The notes under the pieces: model-generated
Told to the model about the DNA's origin: nothing
What the model saw: only the letters and a program-made list of their open reading frames with translations
The model's database searches: none
Program-made: the position numbers and the translations under genes
Origin: Bacillota bacterium
Lineage (GTDB): Bacteria; Bacillota; UBA994; PWPR01
Length of the DNA stretch: 64,000 nt
Assembly (NCBI GenBank): GCA_028280325.1
Contig: JANQLZ010000021.1
Location: 1-64,000, forward strand
Direction of reading: 5' to 3'
In this document: positions 8,845-17,099 of the stretch, piece by piece
Position numbering within the stretch: the first letter of the stretch is position 1
Layout of the letters: each line of letters begins with the position of its first letter

Positions 8845-10251
8845 ATGACTAAGAGAATAACCATTATTGGGGGAGGCCCCGGTGGCTATGTTGCGGCTAT
8901 CAGGGCAGCAATGTTAGGTGCTGAGGTGACCTTGATTGAAAAAGGTGATTTAGGGGGTACCTGTCTTAACAGAGGCTGTATCCCGACCAAGGCCCTGTAC
9001 AAAAATGCAGAGTTCCTGTATGAACTGAAAAAGAGCGAAGAATTGGGTATTTCTATTTCAGACTACAGTATTGATATGTCAAGAGTTAATGACCGTAAAG
9101 ATAATATTGTCAGCAAACTCACTTCAGGCATTAAGCAAATACTAGAATCTTACCAGATTAGAATTATAACTGGAACGGGCTCTTTAATCGATAAACAGAC
9201 GATTAAGGTTAGATACCAGGATAATTCAAGTGAGCTTTTAAACACCGACTATATCATCATTGCTACAGGGTCTGCTCCAATAATACCGCCCATTAAGGGT
9301 GTAGACAATGCCCACGTGATGACCTCAGTGGAAGCCCTTCAGTTTATGGAGGTGCCTGAAAGCATTGTTATTATTGGGGGCGGAGTGATTGGTATGGAGT
9401 TTGCTAATATCTATAACGCCTTTGGCTCCCGGGTAACAGTAATAGAGGCCATGAAAAATATCCTCGGACAAATGGATTTAGCCATAGCTAAGAGATACCA
9501 ATCCCTGGCTAAAAAATTGGGTATAACCATCCAGGCTTCAACCAGGGCGAGAGAAATAATTGCCGAAAGCAATGGTGTGAAGGTCGTGGTCGAAAGCAAA
9601 AAAGGTGAGAATGAGATAGCTACTGAGAAGGTGCTCTTGTCGGTAGGCAGAAAACCGTTGGTAGACAATTTAAACCTGGAAGCTTTAGGGATTGAGTTTA
9701 GTAATAAGGGTATTAAAGTAGCTCCAAACTACCAAACAAACATCTGTAATGTCTATGCTATTGGTGATGTCAATGGGGAGAATATGTTAGCCCATGCTGC
9801 CTCACATCAGGGAATTATAGCTGTAGAAGATATTATGTTAGCGAACAGCCCCAACAGGGGTGTGGTACCTAGCTGCATTTTCGTGTCACCAGAGATTGCT
9901 TCAGTGGGTATAACTGAAGAACAGGCTAAAGAACAAGGACTTGATTACAAAACAAGCAGAATAATGTTTGGCTCAAATGGCAAAGCCCTGACCCTGGGTC
10001 AGGAAGATGGCTTTGTCAAGGTAATAGCAGATAATCGTACTCAAACTATCCTGGGGGTTCATATCTTGGGTCCACATGCCTCAGATTTAATCCACGAAGG
10101 GGCTTTAGCAGTGCAGAATCGCTTGCATATTGATCAAATAAAACAAACAATTCATGCCCACCCAACGCTAAGTGAAACATTTCACGAGGCCATTTTAGGC
10201 CTGAATGATGAGGCAATTCATAAAGTTAAATCTCCAAATCGGCGTACTTAA
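8845..10251 (+). CDS. lpdA: Dihydrolipoamide dehydrogenase (glycine cleavage L-protein)
   Basis: A 468-residue FAD/NAD flavoprotein that reoxidises the dihydrolipoyl arm of GcvH. FAD site GGGPGGYVAA at 9-18; redox disulfide Cys40/Cys45 in GGTCLNRGC; NAD fold GGGVIGMEFAN near 178; second FAD motif YAIGDVNG near 310; catalytic HAHPTLSE near 440. The ribosome site is weak (GGTAAAACGAA), so coupling to gcvPB may help its translation. As the last gene of a glycine cleavage operon with no 2-oxoacid dehydrogenase nearby, it is most likely dedicated to GcvH. Confidence 0.95.
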   Translation: MTKRITIIGGGPGGYVAAIRAAMLGAEVTLIEKGDLGGTCLNRGCIPTKALYKNAEFLYELKKSEELGISISDYSIDMSRVNDRKDNIVSKLTSGIKQILESYQIRIITGTGSLIDKQTIKVRYQDNSSELLNTDYIIIATGSAPIIPPIKGVDNAHVMTSVEALQFMEVPESIVIIGGGVIGMEFANIYNAFGSRVTVIEAMKNILGQMDLAIAKRYQSLAKKLGITIQASTRAREIIAESNGVKVVVESKKGENEIATEKVLLSVGRKPLVDNLNLEALGIEFSNKGIKVAPNYQTNICNVYAIGDVNGENMLAHAASHQGIIAVEDIMLANSPNRGVVPSCIFVSPEIASVGITEEQAKEQGLDYKTSRIMFGSNGKALTLGQEDGFVKVIADNRTQTILGVHILGPHASDLIHEGALAVQNRLHIDQIKQTIHAHPTLSETFHEAILGLNDEAIHKVKSPNRRT

Positions 10252-10436
10252 GGGCCGTGGGAACTATATGTGATGGCACTTAATAAAGCAAACATATAAT
10301 ATTAACTCAAAGAGTAGACTTTTTAACAGTCTTCAAACGGTACGAAACTGGTGAAAAACACTTAAAGTAATTATTATAATAAAATGCGCCAAAAAATCAA
10401 TTAACAATAATAGCATTTTCAGTAATGAAATGCCTA

Positions 10437-10597
10437 CTTTTTGGAGGTTGTTGAAAATGTTTGCTGTCAAGGCGTTAGGTTCTGCGCAAAAGGAGGCTAT
10501 ACGAGGTAGTATGCCGAGTGCGCAAAGAGCCGTACAACGCAGAGAGCGGACTTTTTCAGCAACCTCCGACGGTTTTGTTGGCATGCCAACAGAACCG
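10437..10597. repeat. Inverted-repeat element and adjacent large palindrome
   Basis: GGAGGTTGTTGAAAA at about 10442-10456 is matched in reverse by TTTTTCAGCAACCTCC at about 10553-10568, enclosing roughly 96 nt that is itself rich in GCGCAAA and partial pairings. Immediately after, 10570-10597 is a 28-nt near-perfect palindrome centred on GCATGC with one mismatch. No transposase is encoded. The layout suits a MITE-like or REP-like intergenic repeat; a short open frame at 10430-10639 across it is not believable as protein. Confidence 0.55.
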
Positions 10598-10681
10598 TTT
10601 TATGTTAAAAAAGTCTATTTTGGTGTTAATATAAGATGAGATGCTAAATTAATGCCAAAAGATTAAGATTAACAAATTAAT

Positions 10682-11217
10682 TCTTTAATAAATCATTCCC
10701 CAATTCTTTAATTCAAAAAGATGGATCAAAGGCTTATACACTGCGTAAATCTCTGGAGGGCGAAGAGCAGGTTTATCTCCACCGTAAGGAATGGGTTCTC
10801 TATGAGAGAAAGGGAGATACCATAGTTTATCGTATTTGGAGTACTCAACAGGTTATGCCCATAACAGAACCTGAGGTGTTTGAACCCCCTGCAGAGTATT
10901 TAAGAAATATCCAAGATTATATCTATTACCCTGTTTATGAACAGCAGAAGCTGGCAACCAGGTATCCCAGCTTATTTGGAGACTCCACTATAGCAGGGTC
11001 AATGGCTTTTTACAAAGGCGGGCAGTTACTAAGAGAACATGGTATCAGCTTAGCAGATAAGGATATGGGCTGCTTTATTCATTCCAGCGGTAATCATGTT
11101 TATGCTATTCAACAGAAAACGGATGGAATTACATATATCTATAAACTAGAATTAAGCAGGACACCTGAGGGCTATGTAGTCTGGAACGATGTCTCAGAGT
11201 GGAAAATTGGCAGTTAA
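10682..11217 (+). pseudogene. Remnant of an unrecognised protein gene, N-terminus missing
   Basis: The frame that ends at 11217 is open back to about 10682 and the translation looks like real protein throughout (for example QVYLHRKEWVLYERKGDTIV and later HSSGNHVYAIQQKTDG), but the upstream 170 nt has no usable start codon or ribosome site. The first ATG, 10855, lies in mid-domain with no ribosome site. So this is best read as the 3' part of a longer gene that lost its beginning, perhaps when the neighbouring repeat element arrived. I do not recognise the family. No signal peptide or membrane segment remains. Confidence 0.5.
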
Positions 11218-11256
11218 ATACCCCTTCAACTATCCTTTTAATCAAATATTTACCTA

Positions 11257-11294
11257 AAAGCTACCGCCCAATTTTATGGGGCGGTAGCTTTTCC
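11257..11294 (+). terminator. Strong hairpin terminator after the gene remnant
   Basis: Stem AAAAGCTACCGCCC paired with GGGCGGTAGCTTTT across a short AT loop, with the T-run in the stem end. The A/T symmetry means it can serve both strands. Its survival supports the idea that a real gene once ended here. Confidence 0.8.
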
Positions 11295-11982
11295 ATTTGG
11301 TATTTCTAATCCATAGTCAATGAAATACAGCATACTACTATCGATAGTAAATAATCAAATTACATAATTAGTATTATGAACAAGCTTAATTTTGTAGCAA
11401 GTTAGACAATTTGACTTATCTAACTATCAAAAACCAAACAGAACCTTCGGAATATCAGCCTGTTGCATCTGAATTGTCGGATGTTAAGCCTGGCATAGCA
11501 TAGCATTAAGCAGCGCACTCTTCTGTTAGGTGCTGTTCTGGCTAATAGTAGATAGCGGCGAGCCAATCGGAGATTTTCTCTCATTGCCAATTGAAGATTT
11601 CTACAAAAGATGGTCAATATTTATACCCTCCTTTTAGTGTCTTAAAGTAAGACATACCTAATGTATAATATGTACAAACATCATGGAAAGTGAAAGATAA
11701 GAGAATTATATCCCGGGCGAGAATCATCTCCACAATATTTTAAACAATATAATCTTTTATAGAAAAATTAATAATTAAATTGATTTTATAATAAATAATG
11801 TAAATTATAGGTTGAAAACTAGTAAATAATCCTCTATAATTAGAATAATATTAATATATGAAATATAAAGTAGTAATAAGAAAATTATCTATTAGTATGT
11901 ATAATCTTTGAACGAGATTTTTACCTAATTACCAGTCTGAATATTTTACATATTTACTGCTATATTTTGGGGGAGGGCAGAA
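11295..11982. other. AT-rich intergenic region before the Tad operon
   Basis: Apart from the possible small minus-strand ORF, this stretch is very AT-rich, especially 11740-11960. It must contain the promoter of the pilus operon, but I see no confident -35/-10 pair and no recognisable riboswitch. High AT upstream of a surface-structure operon suggests control by nucleoid proteins or an activator; that is inference. Confidence 0.4.
11420..11617 (-). CDS. Possible small Arg/Cys-rich protein, unknown
   Basis: A 65-residue frame starting with TTG at 11617. The reason to take it seriously is AAGGAGGG placed 8 nt before that TTG, a better ribosome site than most in the window. The product is highly basic (about 15 Arg) with five Cys and leucine-rich helices, with no signal peptide. 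No family recognised. It lies alone in a 765-nt gap between the remnant gene and the Tad operon. It could be a real small RNA- or membrane-binding protein, or chance coding. Confidence 0.35.
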   Translation of the reverse strand: MTIFCRNLQLAMRENLRLARRYLLLARTAPNRRVRCLMLCYARLNIRQFRCNRLIFRRFCLVFDS

Positions 11983-13023
11983 ATGAACTTAATTATTGCC
12001 GATAACAATATAGATTACGCTGCCAGGCTCAGTGCGGTTATAGCGCAAAGCTACAAACATAGCTTCTCCATCACGGTGTTTTCTGAAGAGCAAAAGCTGG
12101 CCCAATTCCTACATAAAAACAGTGTTAATGTACTGCTGGCTGATATTTCGCTGGCAAATGCCATTATGGAGTCGAGTAATATAGGTCTGGTACTTGTTTT
12201 GGTCGAGAACAATGAATTGCTCTTGGATATCAAGTTAAAAGACTATCAGATCATAAATAAATACCAAAGGGTGTCTAAAATTGTTCAGAGAATTTTTGAT
12301 TACTATGCTGACAGCAATCCTGGTAATTTTTACACCTTAAAAACCAGAGAAACCAGTAAGATTATTGTCTGCTTTTCTCCAGGCGGAGGGGTTGGTAAAT
12401 CAACTATTGCTATTGCCATGGCCTGTAAGTACACAATGTTGGGTCATCGAGCTTTCTACTTAAATCTCGAGAAATTTTCCTCCACAGGCACTTTTTTTAA
12501 GGCTGGCTCGGGCAAAGGAATGAGCGAGTTGCTGAAGTGTTTGCATCAAGGAAGTGAGCTTGAGCTGAAAATCAAGTCACTGTGTCGTCAGGATACTGCT
12601 ACAGGAGTTCTTTTTTTCAGTCAGCCGGATAATCTTCTTGATATCGAAGCAGTGACAGTTGATGACCTGCGTCAAATAATCAGCGGATTAATCTCCTGTA
12701 GCCTCTGCGAATATCTGATTGTTGACACCCCAGCTGATATCAGTGCAACAAATATGGAACTATTGGATTTGGCGGATCAGTTGGTGATCATCAGCGATGT
12801 GAGTAAAACCAATCAGCAGCGGCTTCAACAGCTGGAAAACGCAGCGCAGGTATTTGCTGCTCACCGACATAAAACCGGCTTAATTATCAATAAGGCTAGT
12901 ATCGGCAATCCGCTGAAAACTAAGGCCCATATTTTAGCAAGAATACCTCTAATGCAAATCGATGATCCCGGTGATTTAGCTGTTTATATTGCCCAAAATT
13001 GTCCGATTAAGTTGATATGTTAG
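11983..13023 (+). CDS. tadZ: TadZ/CpaE-like ATPase of the Tad pilus
   Basis: A 346-residue protein with a degenerate receiver-like N-terminal domain (residues 1-115; ADNN replaces the usual acidic start and LLADISLAN holds the aspartate position) and a MinD/ParA-type ATPase. The deviant Walker A is FSPGGGVGKSTIAIA at about 128-142; the Walker B-like LIVDTPAD is near 246. TadZ/CpaE proteins place the pilus machine at a cell site. ATG follows GGGGGAGGG. First gene of the Tad operon, overlapping or abutting cpaF. Confidence 0.88.
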   Translation: MNLIIADNNIDYAARLSAVIAQSYKHSFSITVFSEEQKLAQFLHKNSVNVLLADISLANAIMESSNIGLVLVLVENNELLLDIKLKDYQIINKYQRVSKIVQRIFDYYADSNPGNFYTLKTRETSKIIVCFSPGGGVGKSTIAIAMACKYTMLGHRAFYLNLEKFSSTGTFFKAGSGKGMSELLKCLHQGSELELKIKSLCRQDTATGVLFFSQPDNLLDIEAVTVDDLRQIISGLISCSLCEYLIVDTPADISATNMELLDLADQLVIISDVSKTNQQRLQQLENAAQVFAAHRHKTGLIINKASIGNPLKTKAHILARIPLMQIDDPGDLAVYIAQNCPIKLIC

Positions 13024-13031
13024 GAAAAGTT

Positions 13032-14294
13032 ATGATAGACAGATCTCAATTTATTGCAGAAATTGCATCAAACCTGCAGAGTCAACCCCACCTTCTGGGG
13101 ATGTCTAATGAGCAGCTCCAGCAAGCCATAGTTATGAAAATTGATCAGGAAAAAACCACTGCAACAAGTACAGATCATCAGAGATACTGCTTTCTCACCG
13201 GTATGAACTACCGAGAAAGGGCTGTCCTGGAAACAGATATATTTAACTCTATTCGAGGTTTAAGTCTGATTGACAAGCTTATTGCTGATAGCGAGATAAC
13301 TGAGATTATGATCAATGGCTATAATAAAATCTTTATAGAAAAAAGAGGGCAGCTTTACAGGTATCCTGAGAGTTTTGAAAGCCCGGAAAAACTGCTTAGT
13401 ATAATTACTAAATTTGTATCCAAAGCCGGGCGCTCGGTCAATATCAGTAATCCCATTGTCGATGCCCGTTTAGCAGACGGCTCTCGAGTAAATGTAGTTT
13501 TAGCCCCAATAGCGATCGAGGGTCCGATAGTTACCATTAGAAAATTCTCGAAAAAGGCCATAACCGTCAAGAAACTAATCGAATACGGATCATTGACAGA
13601 TGAAGTGGCTGAATTTTTACAGAAACTGGTCAAAGCAAAGTACAATATCTTTATTTGTGGGGGAACTGGCAGTGGAAAAACAACATTACTCAATGCTTTG
13701 TCGAGCTTTATACCTGCCACTGAACGGCTGATTACCATAGAAGACTCTGTAGAACTGCAAATAAGAGGCATAGAGAATTTGGTTCAACTTGAGGTGAGAA
13801 ACTCAAATCTAACTGAGGTTAAAGAGATTACTATCAGAGATTTAATCAAGACTTCACTGCGGATGCGGCCAGAGCGAATTATTGTTGGCGAGGTCAGAGG
13901 TGCAGAGGCCTTGGATATGCTTCAGGCGATGAATACCGGACACGAAGGCTCTCTATCCACCGGACATGCCAATTCCTCAACTGATATGTTTAGCCGTCTG
14001 GAAACGATGATCCTGAGTGGTGCCCCCGGACTGCCTTTAAAAGCTATTCGGCAGCAAATTGCAGCAGCTTTAGATATCATAATTTTTATCTCTCGTTTAC
14101 CGGACCATTCTCGAAAAATACTGGAGATCAGCGAGGTTTTAGGCTATCGAGATGATTGTATCAGCCTGAATCCAATATTTAAATTTCAGGAACAATCTGA
14201 TGGCAGCAGCGGTAGCGGTCAGTTGTACAGAACCAATAAAGAATTTGTTCATAGTACTAAGTTGAGAAAGCTGGGGATTATAGGTAATGTTTGA
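13032..14294 (+). CDS. cpaF: CpaF/TadA-type secretion ATPase
   Basis: A 420-residue hexameric ATPase that powers pilus assembly at the inner face of the membrane. Walker A GGTGSGKTTLLNAL is near residue 208-221, the Asp/Glu box TIEDSVELQ near 237, the Walker B region RPERIIVGEVRGAEALDM near 278, and the His box TGHEGSLSTGHANS near 300. I chose ATG 13032 because AGGAAAAG lies just before it; ATG 13017 inside the end of tadZ is the alternative. Overlaps tadB by 8 bp. Confidence 0.94.
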   Translation: MIDRSQFIAEIASNLQSQPHLLGMSNEQLQQAIVMKIDQEKTTATSTDHQRYCFLTGMNYRERAVLETDIFNSIRGLSLIDKLIADSEITEIMINGYNKIFIEKRGQLYRYPESFESPEKLLSIITKFVSKAGRSVNISNPIVDARLADGSRVNVVLAPIAIEGPIVTIRKFSKKAITVKKLIEYGSLTDEVAEFLQKLVKAKYNIFICGGTGSGKTTLLNALSSFIPATERLITIEDSVELQIRGIENLVQLEVRNSNLTEVKEITIRDLIKTSLRMRPERIIVGEVRGAEALDMLQAMNTGHEGSLSTGHANSSTDMFSRLETMILSGAPGLPLKAIRQQIAAALDIIIFISRLPDHSRKILEISEVLGYRDDCISLNPIFKFQEQSDGSSGSGQLYRTNKEFVHSTKLRKLGIIGNV

Positions 14295-15135
14295 TAGTGC
14301 ATCAGCAATAGTAGTGGACAAATTAGCCCGCTTTGCTAAGAGTTTAGTAAAAAAATATCTGCCTGACAGGCGGTTCACCAGCCCTTGTTCCTCTATAAAC
14401 TACCGGCAAAGCCCGCTTTCCATATTCCAACTGGGAGCAATCTTCAGTGGATATTTTGGCACTTGTTTAATGGCCTTCTATATATTCTATCGCAGTGTGG
14501 CTGTGGGTGCAGTAGCTGCTCTAATCATTGCTTGTTCACTGATGCCAGTAAAAATAAACAGTTCAATAATTCGCCGAAAAAAACAGTTTAGACGGCAGTT
14601 TTTAGATCTGATGACGGCATTAGACGTGGCCATGAGAGCGGGAGAAAACATCAACAACGCTTTTAACTCAGCTTTAAAATCTTTACTGCTCATTTACAAT
14701 GAAAAAAGCGATATTGTAATAGAAATTAAGCAAATTTTAATGTGGATGGAGAATAACAGGCCGCTTAAAGAATCCCTAGGTAACCTGGCTAAGAGATGTC
14801 AGATTGAGGAGATTAAAAGCTTTGCTACAGTTATCGCTTTAATTGAGGGCAAAAGTGATAAAAGCGATGAAGTTATTAGAAAAACTCATCAAGTGATTGC
14901 CAGGTCGATAGAGATTGAAATGGAAATTGAAACGATTATTGCCGACAAAAAAAATGAGCAGCTGATTATGCTGGTACTGCCGGTTATCATTGTTGGGGTA
15001 ATGACCTTTCTGGGGGATGGCTTTATGGATACTATTCACACTACTTTTATCGGCAGACTAATAACGACTTCAGCTATTGTCATATTTATTTTATCCTATG
15101 CCTTATCCCTGAAGATAACAAAAATTGATGTCTGA
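14287..15135 (+). CDS. tadB: TadB-like type II/IV secretion platform protein
   Basis: A 282-residue T2SSF-domain membrane protein. Two hydrophobic pairs lie near residues 55-90 (GAIFSGYFGTCLMAFYIFY and the next helix) and at the C-terminus (LIMLVLPVIIVGVMTFLG and LITTSAIVIFILSYALSL). The cytoplasmic helical bundle between them has the family pattern FLDLMTALDVAMRAGENINNA split as FLDLMTALDVAMRAG then ENINNAF. With TadC it forms the inner-membrane platform driven by CpaF. Start overlaps cpaF by 8 bp. Confidence 0.88.
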   Translation: MFDSASAIVVDKLARFAKSLVKKYLPDRRFTSPCSSINYRQSPLSIFQLGAIFSGYFGTCLMAFYIFYRSVAVGAVAALIIACSLMPVKINSSIIRRKKQFRRQFLDLMTALDVAMRAGENINNAFNSALKSLLLIYNEKSDIVIEIKQILMWMENNRPLKESLGNLAKRCQIEEIKSFATVIALIEGKSDKSDEVIRKTHQVIARSIEIEMEIETIIADKKNEQLIMLVLPVIIVGVMTFLGDGFMDTIHTTFIGRLITTSAIVIFILSYALSLKITKIDV

Positions 15136-15146
15136 GGAGGGTATCC

Positions 15147-16205
15147 TTGACTGCAGGTATTCTATTAATGGTTATTGCTTCAATTCTGAAATTTCTTTGG
15201 CTCTATCTGCTTAATGCCGCCAACGATAATGATCTCATCACCTCATCTGCAGCAAAAATTGTCAGGCTGAAAGATAGAATAAAAATCGAACAGTACAAAA
15301 AAACAGTGCTATTACATAATCAGGATACCCTAAGCAGCAAGCCCCTGTTAACTGAGCAGGCCAGCAAACTGCAAAAGCAGAAAAAGTTAATTTTTAAGCT
15401 GGAACACAGTCTGGAACTAATGGCCAGAGACCGATACGCCAACACTAATCCGATAATACTGGCTGGTTTTGCCCTGCTGCGAATCCTTAGGATTGACAAG
15501 AAAAACCTGTATTACAGCCGGCTGATTGAGGCTGTGAGCGAAATCTATGGAAGCACGAACTCTGCAGTGATAACTAAAAGCCTGCTGGCTGAAAGCCTGG
15601 CCAACCTGTTAGTAGGCATATCGGGGGTGCTGATTCTCTCAACAATAGTTATGGAAACAGGTACTCCGTCAAAAGGTTTGTGGACAGCTTTTTTGGGTGT
15701 TCTTCTGATAATTACTGTCGTTTATCTGCCTTATGATAACCTGTTTAGCCGAGTAAAAAAACGAAAGCGGGCTTTATTGCGGTCATTCCCTCAGGTAGTA
15801 ACTAAGCTGACTTTGCTGGTCAATGCCGGCATTGATCTGACCCAGGCCTGGCGAGTGACAGCCTTCAGCGGCTATCAACAGCTCTACCTTGAAATGCAGG
15901 GGGTCTGTCGAGCGCTGGATAATGGTATTACTTTAAAAGCTGCTTTTCAAGATTTTATCAATAGCTGTCGGGTGAGGCCGATTGCCGAATTTGTTTTGGC
16001 AATTGATCAAGCCCACACCCAAGGTAATAGTGAAATAAGCAGGTTATTGCTGGAATTGGTGAAGGTGGTGGGTGAAGAGCGGAGGCACCGAGCTAAACGT
16101 TTGGCAGAACTGGCCAATAGCAAATTACTACTGCCGCTGATGATGGTTTTTACCGGGATAATGATGCTGGTAATCGTGCCAATACTATTTAATCTGGGAG
16201 TTTAA
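15147..16205 (+). CDS. tadC: TadC-like type II/IV secretion platform protein
   Basis: A 352-residue T2SSF-domain protein with an N-terminal membrane helix, a central pair (LANLLVGISGVLILSTIVM and GLWTAFLGVLLIITVVYLP) and a C-terminal helix (LLLPLMMVFTGIMMLVIVPI). The cytoplasmic part includes FPQVVTKLTLLVNAGIDLTQ, the T2SSF core. The start is TTG at 15147, set by AGGAGGG five bases upstream. Partner of TadB in the pilus platform. Lies 11 bp after tadB. Confidence 0.87.
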   Translation: MTAGILLMVIASILKFLWLYLLNAANDNDLITSSAAKIVRLKDRIKIEQYKKTVLLHNQDTLSSKPLLTEQASKLQKQKKLIFKLEHSLELMARDRYANTNPIILAGFALLRILRIDKKNLYYSRLIEAVSEIYGSTNSAVITKSLLAESLANLLVGISGVLILSTIVMETGTPSKGLWTAFLGVLLIITVVYLPYDNLFSRVKKRKRALLRSFPQVVTKLTLLVNAGIDLTQAWRVTAFSGYQQLYLEMQGVCRALDNGITLKAAFQDFINSCRVRPIAEFVLAIDQAHTQGNSEISRLLLELVKVVGEERRHRAKRLAELANSKLLLPLMMVFTGIMMLVIVPILFNLGV

Positions 16206-16223
16206 CAGACAAGGAGAGGAAAA

Positions 16224-16433
16224 ATGTCGTTAAAGGTTTATATGTTTTACCGGAAAACAACCTGCAAGGTTAAAAAGTTTATTGATGATGAACTGGGAGT
16301 ATCACCAATTGTCGCCACCGTACTGATCATTTTAGTCACAGTTATTCTGGCTGTATTGGTTTCTGATGGTTTGAAAGCGTGGGTCAATGAGCTCTTCACC
16401 AGGTTTAGAACAAACTCAGGGAATATTAAATAA
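16224..16433 (+). CDS. flp: Flp1-like pilin of the Tad pilus
   Basis: A 69-residue protein: a basic N-terminal leader (about 28 residues), then DDELG followed by VSPIVATVLIILVTVILAVL, one long hydrophobic helix, and a short hydrophilic tail. The size, position after tadC and ELG-hydrophobic junction fit a class III prepilin cut after Gly. This is the Flp1-like type common in Firmicutes, whose helix start (PIVATVLII) looks like archaeal pilins; the usual Glu at +5 of the mature end is absent. It is presumably the main fibre subunit. AAGGAGAGG precedes the ATG. Confidence 0.82.
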   Translation: MSLKVYMFYRKTTCKVKKFIDDELGVSPIVATVLIILVTVILAVLVSDGLKAWVNELFTRFRTNSGNIK

Positions 16434-16461
16434 GGTTAGATTCCTCAATGTGGTTGCAATT

Positions 16462-17088
16462 ATGATAAGAATACTGGTTAGGGAACACGGCTCTCTGGTG
16501 GTAGAGGCCGCTGTCTATTTCCCATTAGTAATATTGCTGATCTTAACTGTACTGACATATGGATCAATCTGGTTTCAAACAAGCCTTTTGGAAGCAACTG
16601 CAGATCAAATTGCTGTTTTGGGTGCCCAGATGCTGAGAGACCCTTCTTTTGTGCGGGTTTTTAACGGCAGCTTACAGCAAAACATCAATTTTGTTGATTA
16701 CCGCCAGGTAAAGCCCTATAGGTATGTTCTTGCCAAAAATATTGATATCCGCATCTTTGAGAACCTGGCTGCAGCTGTTGTCAGCCAGACATCGCTGAAG
16801 GATGAGCAGCTTACAGTAGAGATTAGCAATGACAGCTGTTTTGTATCCAACAGGATTTCCATCAGGCTAGTAATGGATTACCAGCCTCCATTTAAGCTGG
16901 CTTTAATCGGGGCTGCCAGATCGTTTCTGCTCAACGGTACCAGTACAGTGATTGTCACTGATCCGGCCGAGCTGGTCAGAAACACCGACCTTGCCTTGAG
17001 GATGGCTACAGGAGATGGCAAGTTGAATCTATCTGAAAAAATTAATACCTTTCTGGACAGAGCCAGGCAGTTTACAACTGCGGAATAA
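16462..17088 (+). CDS. tadE: TadE-like minor pseudopilin
   Basis: About 208 residues from ATG 16462. The N-terminus REHGSLVVEAAVYFPLVILL has Gly followed by SLVVE, with Glu at +5 of the predicted mature end, then a membrane helix: a TadE-type prepilin. The rest is a predicted extracytoplasmic domain. The start is uncertain: no good ribosome site is seen, GTG 16450 is possible, and ATG 16387 would overlap flp by 47 bp. Probable role: minor subunit or assembly factor of the Flp pilus, matured by the prepilin peptidase encoded downstream. Confidence 0.75.
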   Translation: MIRILVREHGSLVVEAAVYFPLVILLILTVLTYGSIWFQTSLLEATADQIAVLGAQMLRDPSFVRVFNGSLQQNINFVDYRQVKPYRYVLAKNIDIRIFENLAAAVVSQTSLKDEQLTVEISNDSCFVSNRISIRLVMDYQPPFKLALIGAARSFLLNGTSTVIVTDPAELVRNTDLALRMATGDGKLNLSEKINTFLDRARQFTTAE

Positions 17089-17099
17089 CAGGTGGTTTA

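Noticed and set aside
10430-10639. 69-codon plus-strand frame in the hairpin element
   Set aside because: The sequence is explained by inverted repeats; an apparent AAGGAGG inside is in the middle of the frame, not before a start.
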